Shown: positions 17,024 to 25,875 of the stretch, one piece after another
Layout of the letters: every line of letters begins with the position of its first letter
Position numbering within the stretch: position 1 is the first letter of the stretch
Assembly: GCF_900142395.1 (NCBI RefSeq)
Contig: NZ_FRAS01000011.1
Location: forward strand, 81,756-145,755
Direction of reading: 5' to 3'
DNA from: Hymenobacter psychrotolerans DSM 18569
GTDB lineage: Bacteria > Bacteroidota > Bacteroidia > Cytophagales > Hymenobacteraceae
DNA length: 64,000 nt
Translations under genes and position numbers: made by a program
Notes under the pieces: model-generated
What the model was told of the DNA's origin: nothing
What the model saw: the letters and a program-made list of their open reading frames with translations, nothing else
Databases searched by the model: none

Positions 17024-19321
17024 TTACTGCTCTACTACGGCAATCTTGCTGACGCAGCCATTCTTGCCTTCAGCATCGGTGGAAAGCACCAGATACACTC
17101 CCGACTGCACTTTGCGGCCGTTGTAGTCGGCCAGATTCCAGACGACGGTGCCGCCGGTGGCCGTGGTCTGGTACACGAGTTTGCCGGTAACGTCCGTGAT
17201 TTTGACGATGCCATTGTTGGCCAGGCCCGACACGCCCACCTGCCCCATAAAGTTGGTACGCACCGGGTTGGGCGTGACCTTGGCGCACCGCGGCGTGCCT
17301 TCCGTAACGGTGGCGGAACCCTTGTAGGCAGCCACGCCGGCCGGCGTCGCCACGAATACCTCCCCGGTTTTGTCGTTCACCGCCACATCCTGAATCTGGT
17401 TGCTGGGCAGTGGACTGTTGCTGGTGGTGAAGTGGTGGACAACGGCTGTGCCATCCTCATTGAGCAGCCACAGGCCCCGGTCGGTGCCAAACCACTTGCG
17501 GTTGGCCCCATCCACGGCCACGGCGCGCACTACTTCCTCGTTCAGAGCTGGAAACCGGTCGAGAATGGGAGTCGTGAACGAAGCCTGGCCGCCGGTGAAA
17601 GCGGAACCTGGGTCATCGAGTACGGCAATGCCTTTGTCGGTAGTCACCCAGATAGCACCTTTACGGTCCTTGGCCAGCGCGTACACGGTGTTGGAAGGAA
17701 GCCCGTTTGCCGCCGAGAAATACAAGGGAGGCGTTTTGTTCACGTCGTCATAAGCCATTAGCCCTGAGCCACCTTTGCGCGCCTGCGACGCCCACACAGC
17801 CCCAAAATCGTCGAGCACCAGCCGGTCCGGGTTGTCGAAGCCAGCATAGAACGGAATGGTGCGCCACGTTTCCGTGCCGGGCGTCAGTACGTGCAGGCCG
17901 GAGCGGCCGGCCTGCTCCGGATGGCGGGTCGCTACCCATACGTCGCCGTTGGTGGCTACCGCCACATCCGTAACCCGCGTGTACGGCTGGCCTGGAATAG
18001 CGCTGATCAGGGGGCTGTTAGCCGGGGTATACAGCGTGAAGTCGCCGGGGCCTTTCCAGCGAAGCAGCCCGTCGCCGTAGCTGCCCACATACAGCGTGCC
18101 ATCGGGGGTGCGGGCTCCGCGCGTGATGTCTTTGATGTTGGGGTACTGCGTGGGCGAAGGGTAGTTCTGCTGGGTATAGTTGGTCCAGCGGCCGGCCTGA
18201 TAGTCATAGAATCCAAAACGACGCTCCTGTTGCGTATACGCCAGATCGAAGGCGCCCGTGTACACCGTAACCGTGTTGGAGCGCGCATCAGCAGACAGCC
18301 CAAAAGCCTGAGCAGTTTCGGGTGCATTGCTCATAAACCGCTCGTAGTTCTGGCGGTCGGTGGTGCGGAGCAGGCCCCGTTGCAAGTCGGCCACGTAGAT
18401 GGCGCCATCCCTGGCACGCAGCGCGTGCACCGGCGACGGAATACTAGGGCTTTGCAGCACAGTCACGGTATTGGCAGGAACGGTCACTAGGGCTATCAGC
18501 GTACCGTTCGTGAACAGCAGGCCGGCCGGCGTCGACACCAGACTCCAGTAGCGCTCCGAATAGGTATTAAGAGCATCCCAGATGGAGCCGGAGCGGTAAC
18601 GCAGGATGTTGCCGAAATTCCGTCCGGCATACACTTGGCCTTTGTGTACGGCCAGTGTCGTGAAGCTCCCATCCGATCCGGGAATGTCCAGCGTCCAGGC
18701 GCGGTAGTCGGCCAGGTTGGCCGTGAGGCGGGCGTGCTGCAGACCTTTGTCGGTGGCAGCAAAGATGAGGCCACCCGAAACGACAGTAGCATAGACCTTT
18801 ACGTTCACGCCCAGCGGCCCGATATTGGAGTACGTGTCGCGCACTTCCAGCCGGTTCATGTCGAGCACCAGAATGCCAAAGTCGCAGGACAAATACGCCC
18901 GCGTGCCGTTGAAATGAATGTTATTGATGTTTTTGGTACCCGAAAGCTGCTTGCGCTGAATGTCGCTGATGTTGCGGATTCGGCCGGCATCGGGGCTGAG
19001 CAGGTCCAGGTTGGCATCCTGGTAGGCTACCAGCAGCTGCTGGCTCACCGAGTCGTAGGCAATGGAGCGCACGCCCACGCCATTCAGGTCGTCGCGGCGC
19101 GACAACAGCGTGGTGGTAGTAGTTTCCTTATCGAAATAATAGAACGAGTTGTCGGCAACTACATAAATACGGCGGCCGGCGTCGGCCAGGATACGGGCCT
19201 GGCTGGTGGGCAGGTGCAGCTGCCAGTCGCCGAAGCCCACGCCCTGCGCCCAAAGTCCCTGCGGGGCAGTCAGCAGAAAAACCAATACCACAGCACTAAA
19301 ACAACGTAGCAGACGAATCAT
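17024..19321 (-). CDS. porZ: T9SS attachment-complex protein PorZ (two beta-propellers plus C-terminal domain)
   Basis: A 765-residue exported protein. The signal peptide covers residues 1-25 (…GLWA-Q). The N-terminal 'DWQLHLPTSQARILADAGRRIYVVADNSFYYFDKET' (in part) is the PorZ propeller opening, and repeats of 'VYALAKDRKGAIWVTTDKGIAVLDD' type continue through two propellers to about residue 680. A C-terminal sorting-type domain ends the protein ('VTPNPVRTNFMGQVGVSGLANNG...GVYLVLSTD'). In Porphyromonas gingivalis PorZ joins PorU, PorV and PorQ on the cell surface and delivers A-LPS to the PorU sortase. porU and porV lie 37 kb away in this window. A generic propeller protein is the main alternative, but the N-terminus favours PorZ. 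Confidence 0.85.
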   Translation of the reverse strand: MIRLLRCFSAVVLVFLLTAPQGLWAQGVGFGDWQLHLPTSQARILADAGRRIYVVADNSFYYFDKETTTTTLLSRRDDLNGVGVRSIAYDSVSQQLLVAYQDANLDLLSPDAGRIRNISDIQRKQLSGTKNINNIHFNGTRAYLSCDFGILVLDMNRLEVRDTYSNIGPLGVNVKVYATVVSGGLIFAATDKGLQHARLTANLADYRAWTLDIPGSDGSFTTLAVHKGQVYAGRNFGNILRYRSGSIWDALNTYSERYWSLVSTPAGLLFTNGTLIALVTVPANTVTVLQSPSIPSPVHALRARDGAIYVADLQRGLLRTTDRQNYERFMSNAPETAQAFGLSADARSNTVTVYTGAFDLAYTQQERRFGFYDYQAGRWTNYTQQNYPSPTQYPNIKDITRGARTPDGTLYVGSYGDGLLRWKGPGDFTLYTPANSPLISAIPGQPYTRVTDVAVATNGDVWVATRHPEQAGRSGLHVLTPGTETWRTIPFYAGFDNPDRLVLDDFGAVWASQARKGGSGLMAYDDVNKTPPLYFSAANGLPSNTVYALAKDRKGAIWVTTDKGIAVLDDPGSAFTGGQASFTTPILDRFPALNEEVVRAVAVDGANRKWFGTDRGLWLLNEDGTAVVHHFTTSNSPLPSNQIQDVAVNDKTGEVFVATPAGVAAYKGSATVTEGTPRCAKVTPNPVRTNFMGQVGVSGLANNGIVKITDVTGKLVYQTTATGGTVVWNLADYNGRKVQSGVYLVLSTDAEGKNGCVSKIAVVEQ

Positions 19322-19378
19322 GGGCAGAGACTAGCAGAATAGAGAAATGACCGGCTGCATAACGCCTGACGCCGGAAA

Positions 19379-20002
19379 TTAGTGCTTGTGGGAGGAGGCC
19401 GTTTCAAGGGTTGCTTTTTCCTGCATTCCGTCCAGAAAACAGGGGCGGCAGCGGGCCTCATACGCATCCGTTTCACCGAGCAGAATCTTGTCTTCGGAGG
19501 CGGCCATACGGAAGGAGTAGGAGGCAATTTCGCCGCAGCAGACGCATACGGCGTGCACTTTGGTCACGTATTCGGCCACGGCCATCAGGGCCGGCATAGG
19601 CCCGAACGGCTTACCCAGAAAGTCCATGTCGAGGCCGGCCACAATGACGCGGGAGCCGCGGTTGGCCAGCTGCACGCACACTTCCACGAGGCTTTCATCG
19701 AAAAACTGGGCTTCATCGATGCCCACCACGTCGCAGCCGCCGGCCAGCAGCAGGATTTCCTGGGCCACCGGCACCGGCGTGGAACGGATGCTGGTGGCAT
19801 TGTGCGACACGACATCCTCGACGTGGTAGCGCGTATCCAGCGCAGGTTTGAAGATTTCGACCCGCTGGCGGGCTATTTTGGCGCGGTTGAGGCGGCGAAT
19901 CAGTTCCTCGGTCTTGCCCGAAAACATGGAGCCGCACACCACCTCAATCCAGCCCCGGCGGGGTACATCACGGCCATTGCCGACACGGGGTTCAATAAAC
20001 AC
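19379..20002 (-). CDS. tdk: Thymidine kinase
   Basis: A 207-residue type II thymidine kinase that phosphorylates thymidine for salvage. The Walker A motif is '[10 protein letters not shown]', Walker B is 'GIDEAQFF', and the zinc-binding cysteines are 'VCVCCGE' and 'RCRPC'. Related Bacteroidetes proteins begin MF(I/L)EP, which here corresponds to a GTG at 20002 ([10 protein letters not shown]). The frame stays open 43 codons further upstream, but that part has no family similarity. The upstream gap contains GT-rich, repeat-like sequence. Confidence 0.93.
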   Translation of the reverse strand: MFIEPRVGNGRDVPRRGWIEVVCGSMFSGKTEELIRRLNRAKIARQRVEIFKPALDTRYHVEDVVSHNATSIRSTPVPVAQEILLLAGGCDVVGIDEAQFFDESLVEVCVQLANRGSRVIVAGLDMDFLGKPFGPMPALMAVAEYVTKVHAVCVCCGEIASYSFRMAASEDKILLGETDAYEARCRPCFLDGMQEKATLETASSHKH

Positions 20003-20217
20003 AGACTTGTCAGTTGCAGGTTGCCAATTGTCCGGGAGCCAGGGCTCATCGGAACAACTAAAGTACGGCTTTCGATGGGTTAGCTCCAACCCGGCGTGGC
20101 TGGCCCGGGCCGGAGCACACAGCCTCAGCAAGTTGCCGGCGCCAGAAGCCCGGCCCCGAATATTCGCCGGGCTTCATAGCCGCATAAGTTGAGCCCGGCA
20201 ACAGAATAAAAGCGCTG

Positions 20218-20544
20218 CTACAGCGTATACTGCATGTGCGGCAGCTGTGTGGCCTCGGGCACGCGGCCGGTTACGGTGCCTTCCGGCAGGCGCGCCTGGC
20301 AGGTCAGCCGCTCAGTGGGCAGCAGGCGGCCGGCGGCCAGGTAGCGCAACTCCGGGCCGGTGGGCGGCGTTAGGGCCTCGGCCCCACTAGTTACGATGAG
20401 GCGGCAGGTGGTACAGCGCCCTTTGGCGCCACAGGCGTGCATCCAGTCGAGGCCGGCGGCATGCAGGGCAGCCAGCAGGGTGGCGCCTGATGGCACGGGC
20501 ACGGCCGCAGCGGCTGGCAGGTTTTGCACGGTGAGCGTAGGCAT
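20218..20544 (-). CDS. [2Fe-2S] ferredoxin
   Basis: A 108-residue ferredoxin starting MPTLTVQNLP. The cluster ligands are in 'HACGAKGRCTTC' (Cys-x5-Cys-x2-Cys), with a fourth Cys in 'RLTCQA', an adrenodoxin/putidaredoxin-like spacing. It carries electrons to an unknown partner. It is transcribed divergently from the gene at 20581 with only 36 bp between them. Confidence 0.85.
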   Translation of the reverse strand: MPTLTVQNLPAAAAVPVPSGATLLAALHAAGLDWMHACGAKGRCTTCRLIVTSGAEALTPPTGPELRYLAAGRLLPTERLTCQARLPEGTVTGRVPEATQLPHMQYTL

Positions 20545-20580
20545 TTTCCTTAACTTTCTGACCTGAATCAGGTGTTTTCG

Positions 20581-21756
20581 ATGAACAACAAAGATAGCGC
20601 GGCCTTCCGCGAACAATACGGCCGCCGACTGGCTACCCAACTCTGCGACCAGCACTTCGGCGCCCGCCCCACCGCCACCCTCGATGGGCCGGCGGTTTTG
20701 CGCTTCACTCCTATCCGGCAGGTAAATCTGTTTGTGGTGCAGCAGCTGCTGGCACAATGGACCCAGGAAATGGCCCGCCTGCGCAGCCCCTACTTCGATT
20801 TCGAGGCCGAAGACGTGCGCCAGGCTCTCACCCAGTTCATGAACACTCTGTCGCGGCGCATCAAGCTGGCGCGCCCGACTTTCGAGCCGCTGCTGGCCCG
20901 TGCCATCACCGATACGCTGGCTATTCCGCTGGACCCGGCCGCTACGTTCGAGCAAAAGTTGCTGGGTGGCCAGCCTACGGCTACTCCTGAGCAGCTCCGC
21001 GACGCGCTGCGCTACCTGGATACGGATAAGCTTTTCTACCAGGATTTTCTGGACTCGCTGCCCGCCGGTACCGCCCAAAGCCAGGAGGCACTACGGAAAC
21101 GGTTTGCGCTGTATCAGGAAGCCAACTACAAGCATCACCAGCCGCTGGCCAGGCTGGTGGAGGAATTCAACGCCCTGCTCCCCCTGACTGCGGAGGAGCT
21201 GCAAGGAGCCGCCCCCGCTGAGCCGGTTGTGGCCGCCGTCTCCACCCCGGACGCACCGACTCCGGTAGTCTCTTCGCCGCCACCAGCTCCAGAACCGGTG
21301 CGGCCGGCTGAGGTGCCCCTGCCAGCACCGGCAGTAGCGGCGCCCAAGCCCGCCGCCCCGGCCAGTGCTCCGGTCACCCAGTCCCGGTTTGTTGCTGATG
21401 CTGAACCAGCCGCGGTTCCGCTCTACGAAAAGCTGAAAGCCGGGCAGCCGGCTACGGCACCGCTCAGCGAAATCCTGCGTCCGGAGCGCACTGCAGCCAC
21501 CCTCGCCGACCAGGCGCCCAAGGTGGAAACACTGCGTGAGGCCATTTCCATTAATCAGCGCTTCAGCTTCATCAATGAGCTGTTTAGCGGCGAAAACATG
21601 GAGTACCATGCTGCCATTCAGCACCTGGACACCCTGCCCGATGCCGAAACCGCCAAGCGCTATGTTACGCAGGACCTGGCCGGCACCCACGACTGGAGCC
21701 GCAAAGACGAGCACGTCAACAAGCTCCTGAAGCTGATAGACCGCAAATTCGCCTGA
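20581..21756 (+). CDS. Uncharacterised Bacteroidetes protein with Pro/Ala-rich linker
   Basis: A 391-residue soluble protein I cannot assign. Residues 1-210 are helical and charged. A Pro/Ala/Val-rich linker spans about 220-285. The C-terminal 90 residues contain 'ISINQRFSFINELFSGENMEYHAA', a short helical module that I recall at the C-terminus of many unnamed Bacteroidetes proteins. No signal or membrane segment is present. A strong terminator follows. The start ATG at 20581 is preferred over a GTG three codons upstream. Confidence 0.75.
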   Translation: MNNKDSAAFREQYGRRLATQLCDQHFGARPTATLDGPAVLRFTPIRQVNLFVVQQLLAQWTQEMARLRSPYFDFEAEDVRQALTQFMNTLSRRIKLARPTFEPLLARAITDTLAIPLDPAATFEQKLLGGQPTATPEQLRDALRYLDTDKLFYQDFLDSLPAGTAQSQEALRKRFALYQEANYKHHQPLARLVEEFNALLPLTAEELQGAAPAEPVVAAVSTPDAPTPVVSSPPPAPEPVRPAEVPLPAPAVAAPKPAAPASAPVTQSRFVADAEPAAVPLYEKLKAGQPATAPLSEILRPERTAATLADQAPKVETLREAISINQRFSFINELFSGENMEYHAAIQHLDTLPDAETAKRYVTQDLAGTHDWSRKDEHVNKLLKLIDRKFA

Positions 21757-21772
21757 TTCTTACCTGACTCGC

Positions 21773-21856
21773 CCCGGCAGGGCGGCCCCGAATCGGTTTG
21801 GCTGGCGTAGCAACCCTGGCCGCCCGTTGCTTCGGGGCCGCCTTGCCGGGACGTTC
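21773..21856 (+). terminator. Terminator after the uncharacterised gene
   Basis: Arms of 19 bp at 21773-21791 and 21832-21850 (CCCGGCAGGGCGGCCCCGA) pair with one mismatch, followed by TTCTTTTTC. The 40-nt loop is long. Confidence 0.75.
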
Positions 21857-21876
21857 TTTTTCACTTGTTTTCGCTG

Positions 21877-22917
21877 ATGTCTGACGCTTCCCTGCCCCGT
21901 TCCTCCCGCTGGCGGCGGTGGCTGCTGGTGTATCTGCTGGCGCTGGGCATCCTGGCGGGACCGGCCTACACCATGTACGTCCACTACGACTTCTCCCACT
22001 CGCTGGACACGCGCAGCTACCTGAGCATGGCCCGGGGCGAGTTTGAAGGCGTCAGTATTACGCGGCGCTACCGGGTGCTGGTGCCGGCCGTAGCGGGAGC
22101 CGTAGTCTGGCCGCTGGAGCAGGCCTATGCGCGGGTCTGGCCGCAGCGCGCGACATCTGAGTGGCCGCTGCGGCTGGCTTTCTACGTGGTGAATATGGCT
22201 CTGCTGGCGGCGGCCGGTGTGGTGCTGTTTGAAACGTGCCGGCTGTATGGCGCCACGCCGGCAGCGGCGGCTTTGGCCGTGGTAGCCGTGCTGTGCAGCC
22301 GCTGGGCCGTGTATACGGCCGGCCTGCCGCTGGTCGACAGCCTGTATCTGCTGGTAGTTGCGCTGGCGTTTTACGCTCCCCGGGCGGGCTCGGCAATGGC
22401 ACTGGTGGCAGTGCTGCTGCTGGGTCCGCAAGCCAAAGAGTCGTTCGTGTTTCTGGTGCCGTGGCTGCTGCTCTTTGGCCGCTCAGCCCTGAGCTGGCCC
22501 CGGCAGCTGGCATGGCTGGCCCTCAGTGGCGCGCTGACCCTGGGCGTGCGCTACTGGATTGATGCCCGCATCGGGGCACCGCCGGCCGAGAGCGTAAACA
22601 ATGCCCTGGACCACGTGCATAACATCACGTATTCGCTCCGGCGGCTATTTTCGGTGAAGGGAGCCGGTGAAATCTTCAGCATCTTCGGTTTCTTCTGGCT
22701 TGCGCTGCTGGCGGGCTCACGGGGCCTCCAGGCCCGGCAGCAGTGGCTGCAGCCGCTTGGCCGGGCGGGGGCCGGGCTGGTAGCAGTGGTGCTCATCCAT
22801 ATGCTGCTCTCCGGCGACCTGGGCCGTATGGGCTACCTGAGCGCTCCGGTTTTCGCGGTGGCCTTTTCCCTGATTCTCACTTACAAGCCGTGGCTGCGCT
22901 CTGCCGCTACCGTATAA
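21877..22917 (+). CDS. Multi-pass membrane protein, GT-C glycosyltransferase-like
   Basis: A 346-residue protein with about nine hydrophobic helices. After the first helix comes 'YDFSHSLDTRSYLSMARGEF', an acidic first periplasmic loop like that of GT-C glycosyltransferases, which use lipid-linked sugar donors. No further motif confirms activity. It is convergent with another GT-C-like gene (22943-24565), from which it is separated by 25 bp. I chose ATG 21877 over a TTG four codons upstream. Confidence 0.7.
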   Translation: MSDASLPRSSRWRRWLLVYLLALGILAGPAYTMYVHYDFSHSLDTRSYLSMARGEFEGVSITRRYRVLVPAVAGAVVWPLEQAYARVWPQRATSEWPLRLAFYVVNMALLAAAGVVLFETCRLYGATPAAAALAVVAVLCSRWAVYTAGLPLVDSLYLLVVALAFYAPRAGSAMALVAVLLLGPQAKESFVFLVPWLLLFGRSALSWPRQLAWLALSGALTLGVRYWIDARIGAPPAESVNNALDHVHNITYSLRRLFSVKGAGEIFSIFGFFWLALLAGSRGLQARQQWLQPLGRAGAGLVAVVLIHMLLSGDLGRMGYLSAPVFAVAFSLILTYKPWLRSAATV

Positions 22918-22942
22918 GCAGCTCAGCGCAGGGGTTTCAAGC

Positions 22943-24565
22943 CTACCGGATTTCCGTTAGGTAGACTGGCCCGAAGGAAGTCGGAAACGAATCTGTACGG
23001 GCCAGCTGAAAGCCCTGCAGCAAGTGCCGCTGGGCTTCGTCGCCGCCCTGCGTGAGGCGGGCCCGGTCCAGCAGCTGCGGGCCGTCCAGCGCATCAGTAT
23101 AGACGGGCTGCCCCGCCGCAAGTCGCTCCTGCAGCCACTCCCGGAATTGCTCCGGCGACTGGCCTTGCTTGCGGGCCAGCAGCGCCGGGGCGGGCAGAAC
23201 GGACCGTGGCCCCGCCGGCCGGCCGGTAAGGTAGTGCAGCTGATTCAGCACCAGATTGGGGTCGGCGAGCAGCCAGTACGCTGCCGGCCCCCGGCTGATA
23301 CGGGCCAGCAGCGGGGCAGTATTGATGATGCGCAGCAGGTGGGCCGGCAGCAGGCCAAACGTCAGGTTCCAGAGCAGCAGCGCGGCGCCAGCCACTGCCA
23401 CTGGCCGGGCCGGCCAGCGGTACGGCGCCAGTAACAACACGAGCAGCGGCGGTAGCATCACCATAAACTCGGCATTCCCGGCGGCCCACAACGCACAGGC
23501 CAATTGCAGCAGCAGGATCAGCAGGTGCGTTCTGAAAAACAACTTCCCGGCTTCGGCAACACTTCCGGCCGCGGCGGGTACTACTGGTTGTGGCGCGGCT
23601 TCGCGTTTGCTTTTCCACCAGCTCCACCCGGCATACAGCATCAGCCCGGTGCATAGCAGCGCTACTGCCGCCAGGGCAGGCCAACGCAGCAGCAGCGCCA
23701 GCGTGGTGCCATGCAGCTGCACCCAGGTTCGGAGCAGGCTAATGCCGGTGAGCAGCAGCGTATGGCCGGAAGGCGCCGCGCCCGCGTGCCCCTGATACAG
23801 TTCGTAGAAAACAAAGCGCCAGAAGGCCGTCGGCGTAAAAGGCAGGTCCCAGGTGGGCAGGGCGGCTACGTAGGCCGCCGGCACCAGCAGCGCCGGCAGC
23901 ATGTAGAGTCCGGCGGCTCTCCGGCGCCCCTTCTGCCCCGACGACAGCACGATACCCAGCAACAAACCCAGTCCCCAGAAAGCATGAATCTGGTGCAGCA
24001 GGGCAGCTCCGGCTGCCCACGCGCCTGCAGCCACCCAACTGTCGGCACCACCTTGCCCGCTTATGCCCCGCCACCAGCTCCGGCTGGCCAGCAACGACAG
24101 CAACAGCGGCAGGATGTACGTTTCGTTTTCGGTGGCGAAACGCAGCATTCCGAAGCTGCTGCCAGCTACCAGCAGCCAGCCGGCCACCGGCGCGGCTGGC
24201 CCACCTACGGAACGCAGCAGGCTGCGCAGTACCAGCAGGCAGCCGCCAAATGCCAGGGCATTCATGGCTTTCAGGGCCGCCAGCGCATCTACAGAAGCTG
24301 GCAGCAGCTGCGTCCAGAGCCAGCCCACGGCATTGTAGAGCAGGTGGTGGGGCAGCAGCAGCTCGTGGCCGTGGCGCACGCAGGCCGCGTAGTACCAGGC
24401 ATCAGTAGTGGAGTTGTGAGTGGGCAGCAGCAGCGCCAGCATCGTCAGCAGCAGCACTACGGTCCATTCGGCGCGGGCGTGGCGGGGGCTGGAAGTGGAC
24501 GGCGGGGCGGTGGGATTCAATACGGAAGGCAGCTGACTCACAAATATGCGCTTCTGCCGGCTCAA
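22943..24565 (-). CDS. Multi-pass membrane protein, GT-C-like, last gene of the Mre/Rod operon
   Basis: A 540-residue protein with about ten membrane helices and a C-terminal soluble domain. The loop after helix 1 reads 'HNSTTDAWYYAACVRHGHELLLPHHLLYN' (in part), with the Asp-x-x-x-Tyr arrangement typical of GT-C enzymes. Its ATG overlaps the rodA stop by 4 bp (ATGA), so translation is probably coupled to rodA. The location suggests a role in cell-wall or surface-glycan assembly, but this is inference from context only. Confidence 0.72.
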   Translation of the reverse strand: MSRQKRIFVSQLPSVLNPTAPPSTSSPRHARAEWTVVLLLTMLALLLPTHNSTTDAWYYAACVRHGHELLLPHHLLYNAVGWLWTQLLPASVDALAALKAMNALAFGGCLLVLRSLLRSVGGPAAPVAGWLLVAGSSFGMLRFATENETYILPLLLSLLASRSWWRGISGQGGADSWVAAGAWAAGAALLHQIHAFWGLGLLLGIVLSSGQKGRRRAAGLYMLPALLVPAAYVAALPTWDLPFTPTAFWRFVFYELYQGHAGAAPSGHTLLLTGISLLRTWVQLHGTTLALLLRWPALAAVALLCTGLMLYAGWSWWKSKREAAPQPVVPAAAGSVAEAGKLFFRTHLLILLLQLACALWAAGNAEFMVMLPPLLVLLLAPYRWPARPVAVAGAALLLWNLTFGLLPAHLLRIINTAPLLARISRGPAAYWLLADPNLVLNQLHYLTGRPAGPRSVLPAPALLARKQGQSPEQFREWLQERLAAGQPVYTDALDGPQLLDRARLTQGGDEAQRHLLQGFQLARTDSFPTSFGPVYLTEIR

Positions 24566-25866
24566 TACCGTTCCAGATCCTGCTTGCGGTAGGCATCAAT
24601 GCCCAGCAGAATGAACAGCAAAATGGTGAACGACCACAGCGAGGAACCGCCGTAGCTGAACAGCGGCAGCGGAATGCCCACCACCGGCGCCAGCCCAATC
24701 GTCATGCCGATGTTGATGGCAAAGTGGAAGAAGAAGATGCTGGCCACGCAGTAGCCATAGGTGCGCCCAAACACCGATTTCTGGCGCTCCGCTACGTACA
24801 AGATCCGCCAGAGCAGCGCTACAAACAGCACAATCACGACCATCGTGCCCAGCCAGCCCCACTCCTCCCCGATGGTGCAGAAGATAAAGTCGGTGCTTTG
24901 CGCGGGCACGAAGTCGAATTTGGTTTGGGTGCCCTGCAGGAAGCCTTTGCCGGAAAAGCCGCCCGAGCCGATGGCAATCTTGGACTGCGTCACGTTCCAG
25001 CCCACGCCCAGCGGATCGGCGGAGGGGTTGATGAGCACTTCGATTCGCTTGCGCTGGTGGGGCTGCAGCACGTTGTTAAAGAAGAAATCAACCCCGAACA
25101 CCATCCCGATTACCACCGCCCAGACTCCCACGGACACGGGCAGATGGTGGCGCAGCACCTTGTTGTTGAACACGAACACCAACCCCAGAATCAGGGTGAA
25201 GGCAGCTACCAGCCATACTTTGGGCACCAGCAGGGCCAGAATCAGAATGATGGCCGCCGCCGCCAGAATCACCAGAATCAGCGGCGACATGCCTTCGCGG
25301 AAATACGCCAGCAGAAACGCCGCAAATACCAGCGCCTGCCCGGTTTCGTTGGCGGCCAGAATCAGCAGCGGCGGCAGCAGCGTGAGGCCGGCCAGCACGG
25401 CCTGGTCGCGGAAGTTCTGCTGGCGCAGGTTGATGCTGGCCATGTAGCGCGACACGGCCAGCGCCGTCACGAACTTGGCAAACTCGGCCGGCTGCAGCCG
25501 CATCGGGCCCAGCTCCAGCCACGACCGGGAGCCGCCGATGGGCCGGGCAATAAAGGGCGTGATGATGAGCAGCACAATCATGCCGCCGTAGAGCACAAAC
25601 GCAAATGTGTCGTAGGCTTTGTAGTCGATGACGAGCAGCACCACAATCAGCACCACGGCCGTCCCGATCCACAGAATCTGCTTGAACCAGTCGAAAACCA
25701 GCAGCTGCTGAAAGCTCAGATTGCCGAACAGACTGCCGTTGGTTGGCGCATCGGGCGAGTAGCTGGCCGCGTACACGCTGGCCCAGCCCAGCAGCACCAT
25801 CAGAAAATAAATTCCGACCGTCACCCAATCGATGCTGCGCGAATATCTGGCGGGAGAAGAGGGCAT
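24562..25866 (-). CDS. rodA: Rod-shape SEDS glycosyltransferase RodA
   Basis: A 434-residue SEDS protein with about ten helices. Conserved blocks are 'GGSRSWLELGPMRLQPAEFAKF' (in part), 'NETGQALVF', 'STDFIFCTIGEEWGWLG' and 'GIPLPLFSYGGSSLW'. RodA polymerises lipid II glycan strands during elongation together with its partner PBP2. It follows mrdA by 9 bp and overlaps the next gene by 4 bp. Confidence 0.95.
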   Translation of the reverse strand: MPSSPARYSRSIDWVTVGIYFLMVLLGWASVYAASYSPDAPTNGSLFGNLSFQQLLVFDWFKQILWIGTAVVLIVVLLVIDYKAYDTFAFVLYGGMIVLLIITPFIARPIGGSRSWLELGPMRLQPAEFAKFVTALAVSRYMASINLRQQNFRDQAVLAGLTLLPPLLILAANETGQALVFAAFLLAYFREGMSPLILVILAAAAIILILALLVPKVWLVAAFTLILGLVFVFNNKVLRHHLPVSVGVWAVVIGMVFGVDFFFNNVLQPHQRKRIEVLINPSADPLGVGWNVTQSKIAIGSGGFSGKGFLQGTQTKFDFVPAQSTDFIFCTIGEEWGWLGTMVVIVLFVALLWRILYVAERQKSVFGRTYGYCVASIFFFHFAINIGMTIGLAPVVGIPLPLFSYGGSSLWSFTILLFILLGIDAYRKQDLERY

Positions 25867-25875
25867 CAGGAAAAA

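Noticed and set aside
20218..21078. Longer ferredoxin of 286 residues starting near 21078
   Set aside because: The N-terminal extension is antisense to the gene at 20581 and has no family match; the ferredoxin starts at 20544.
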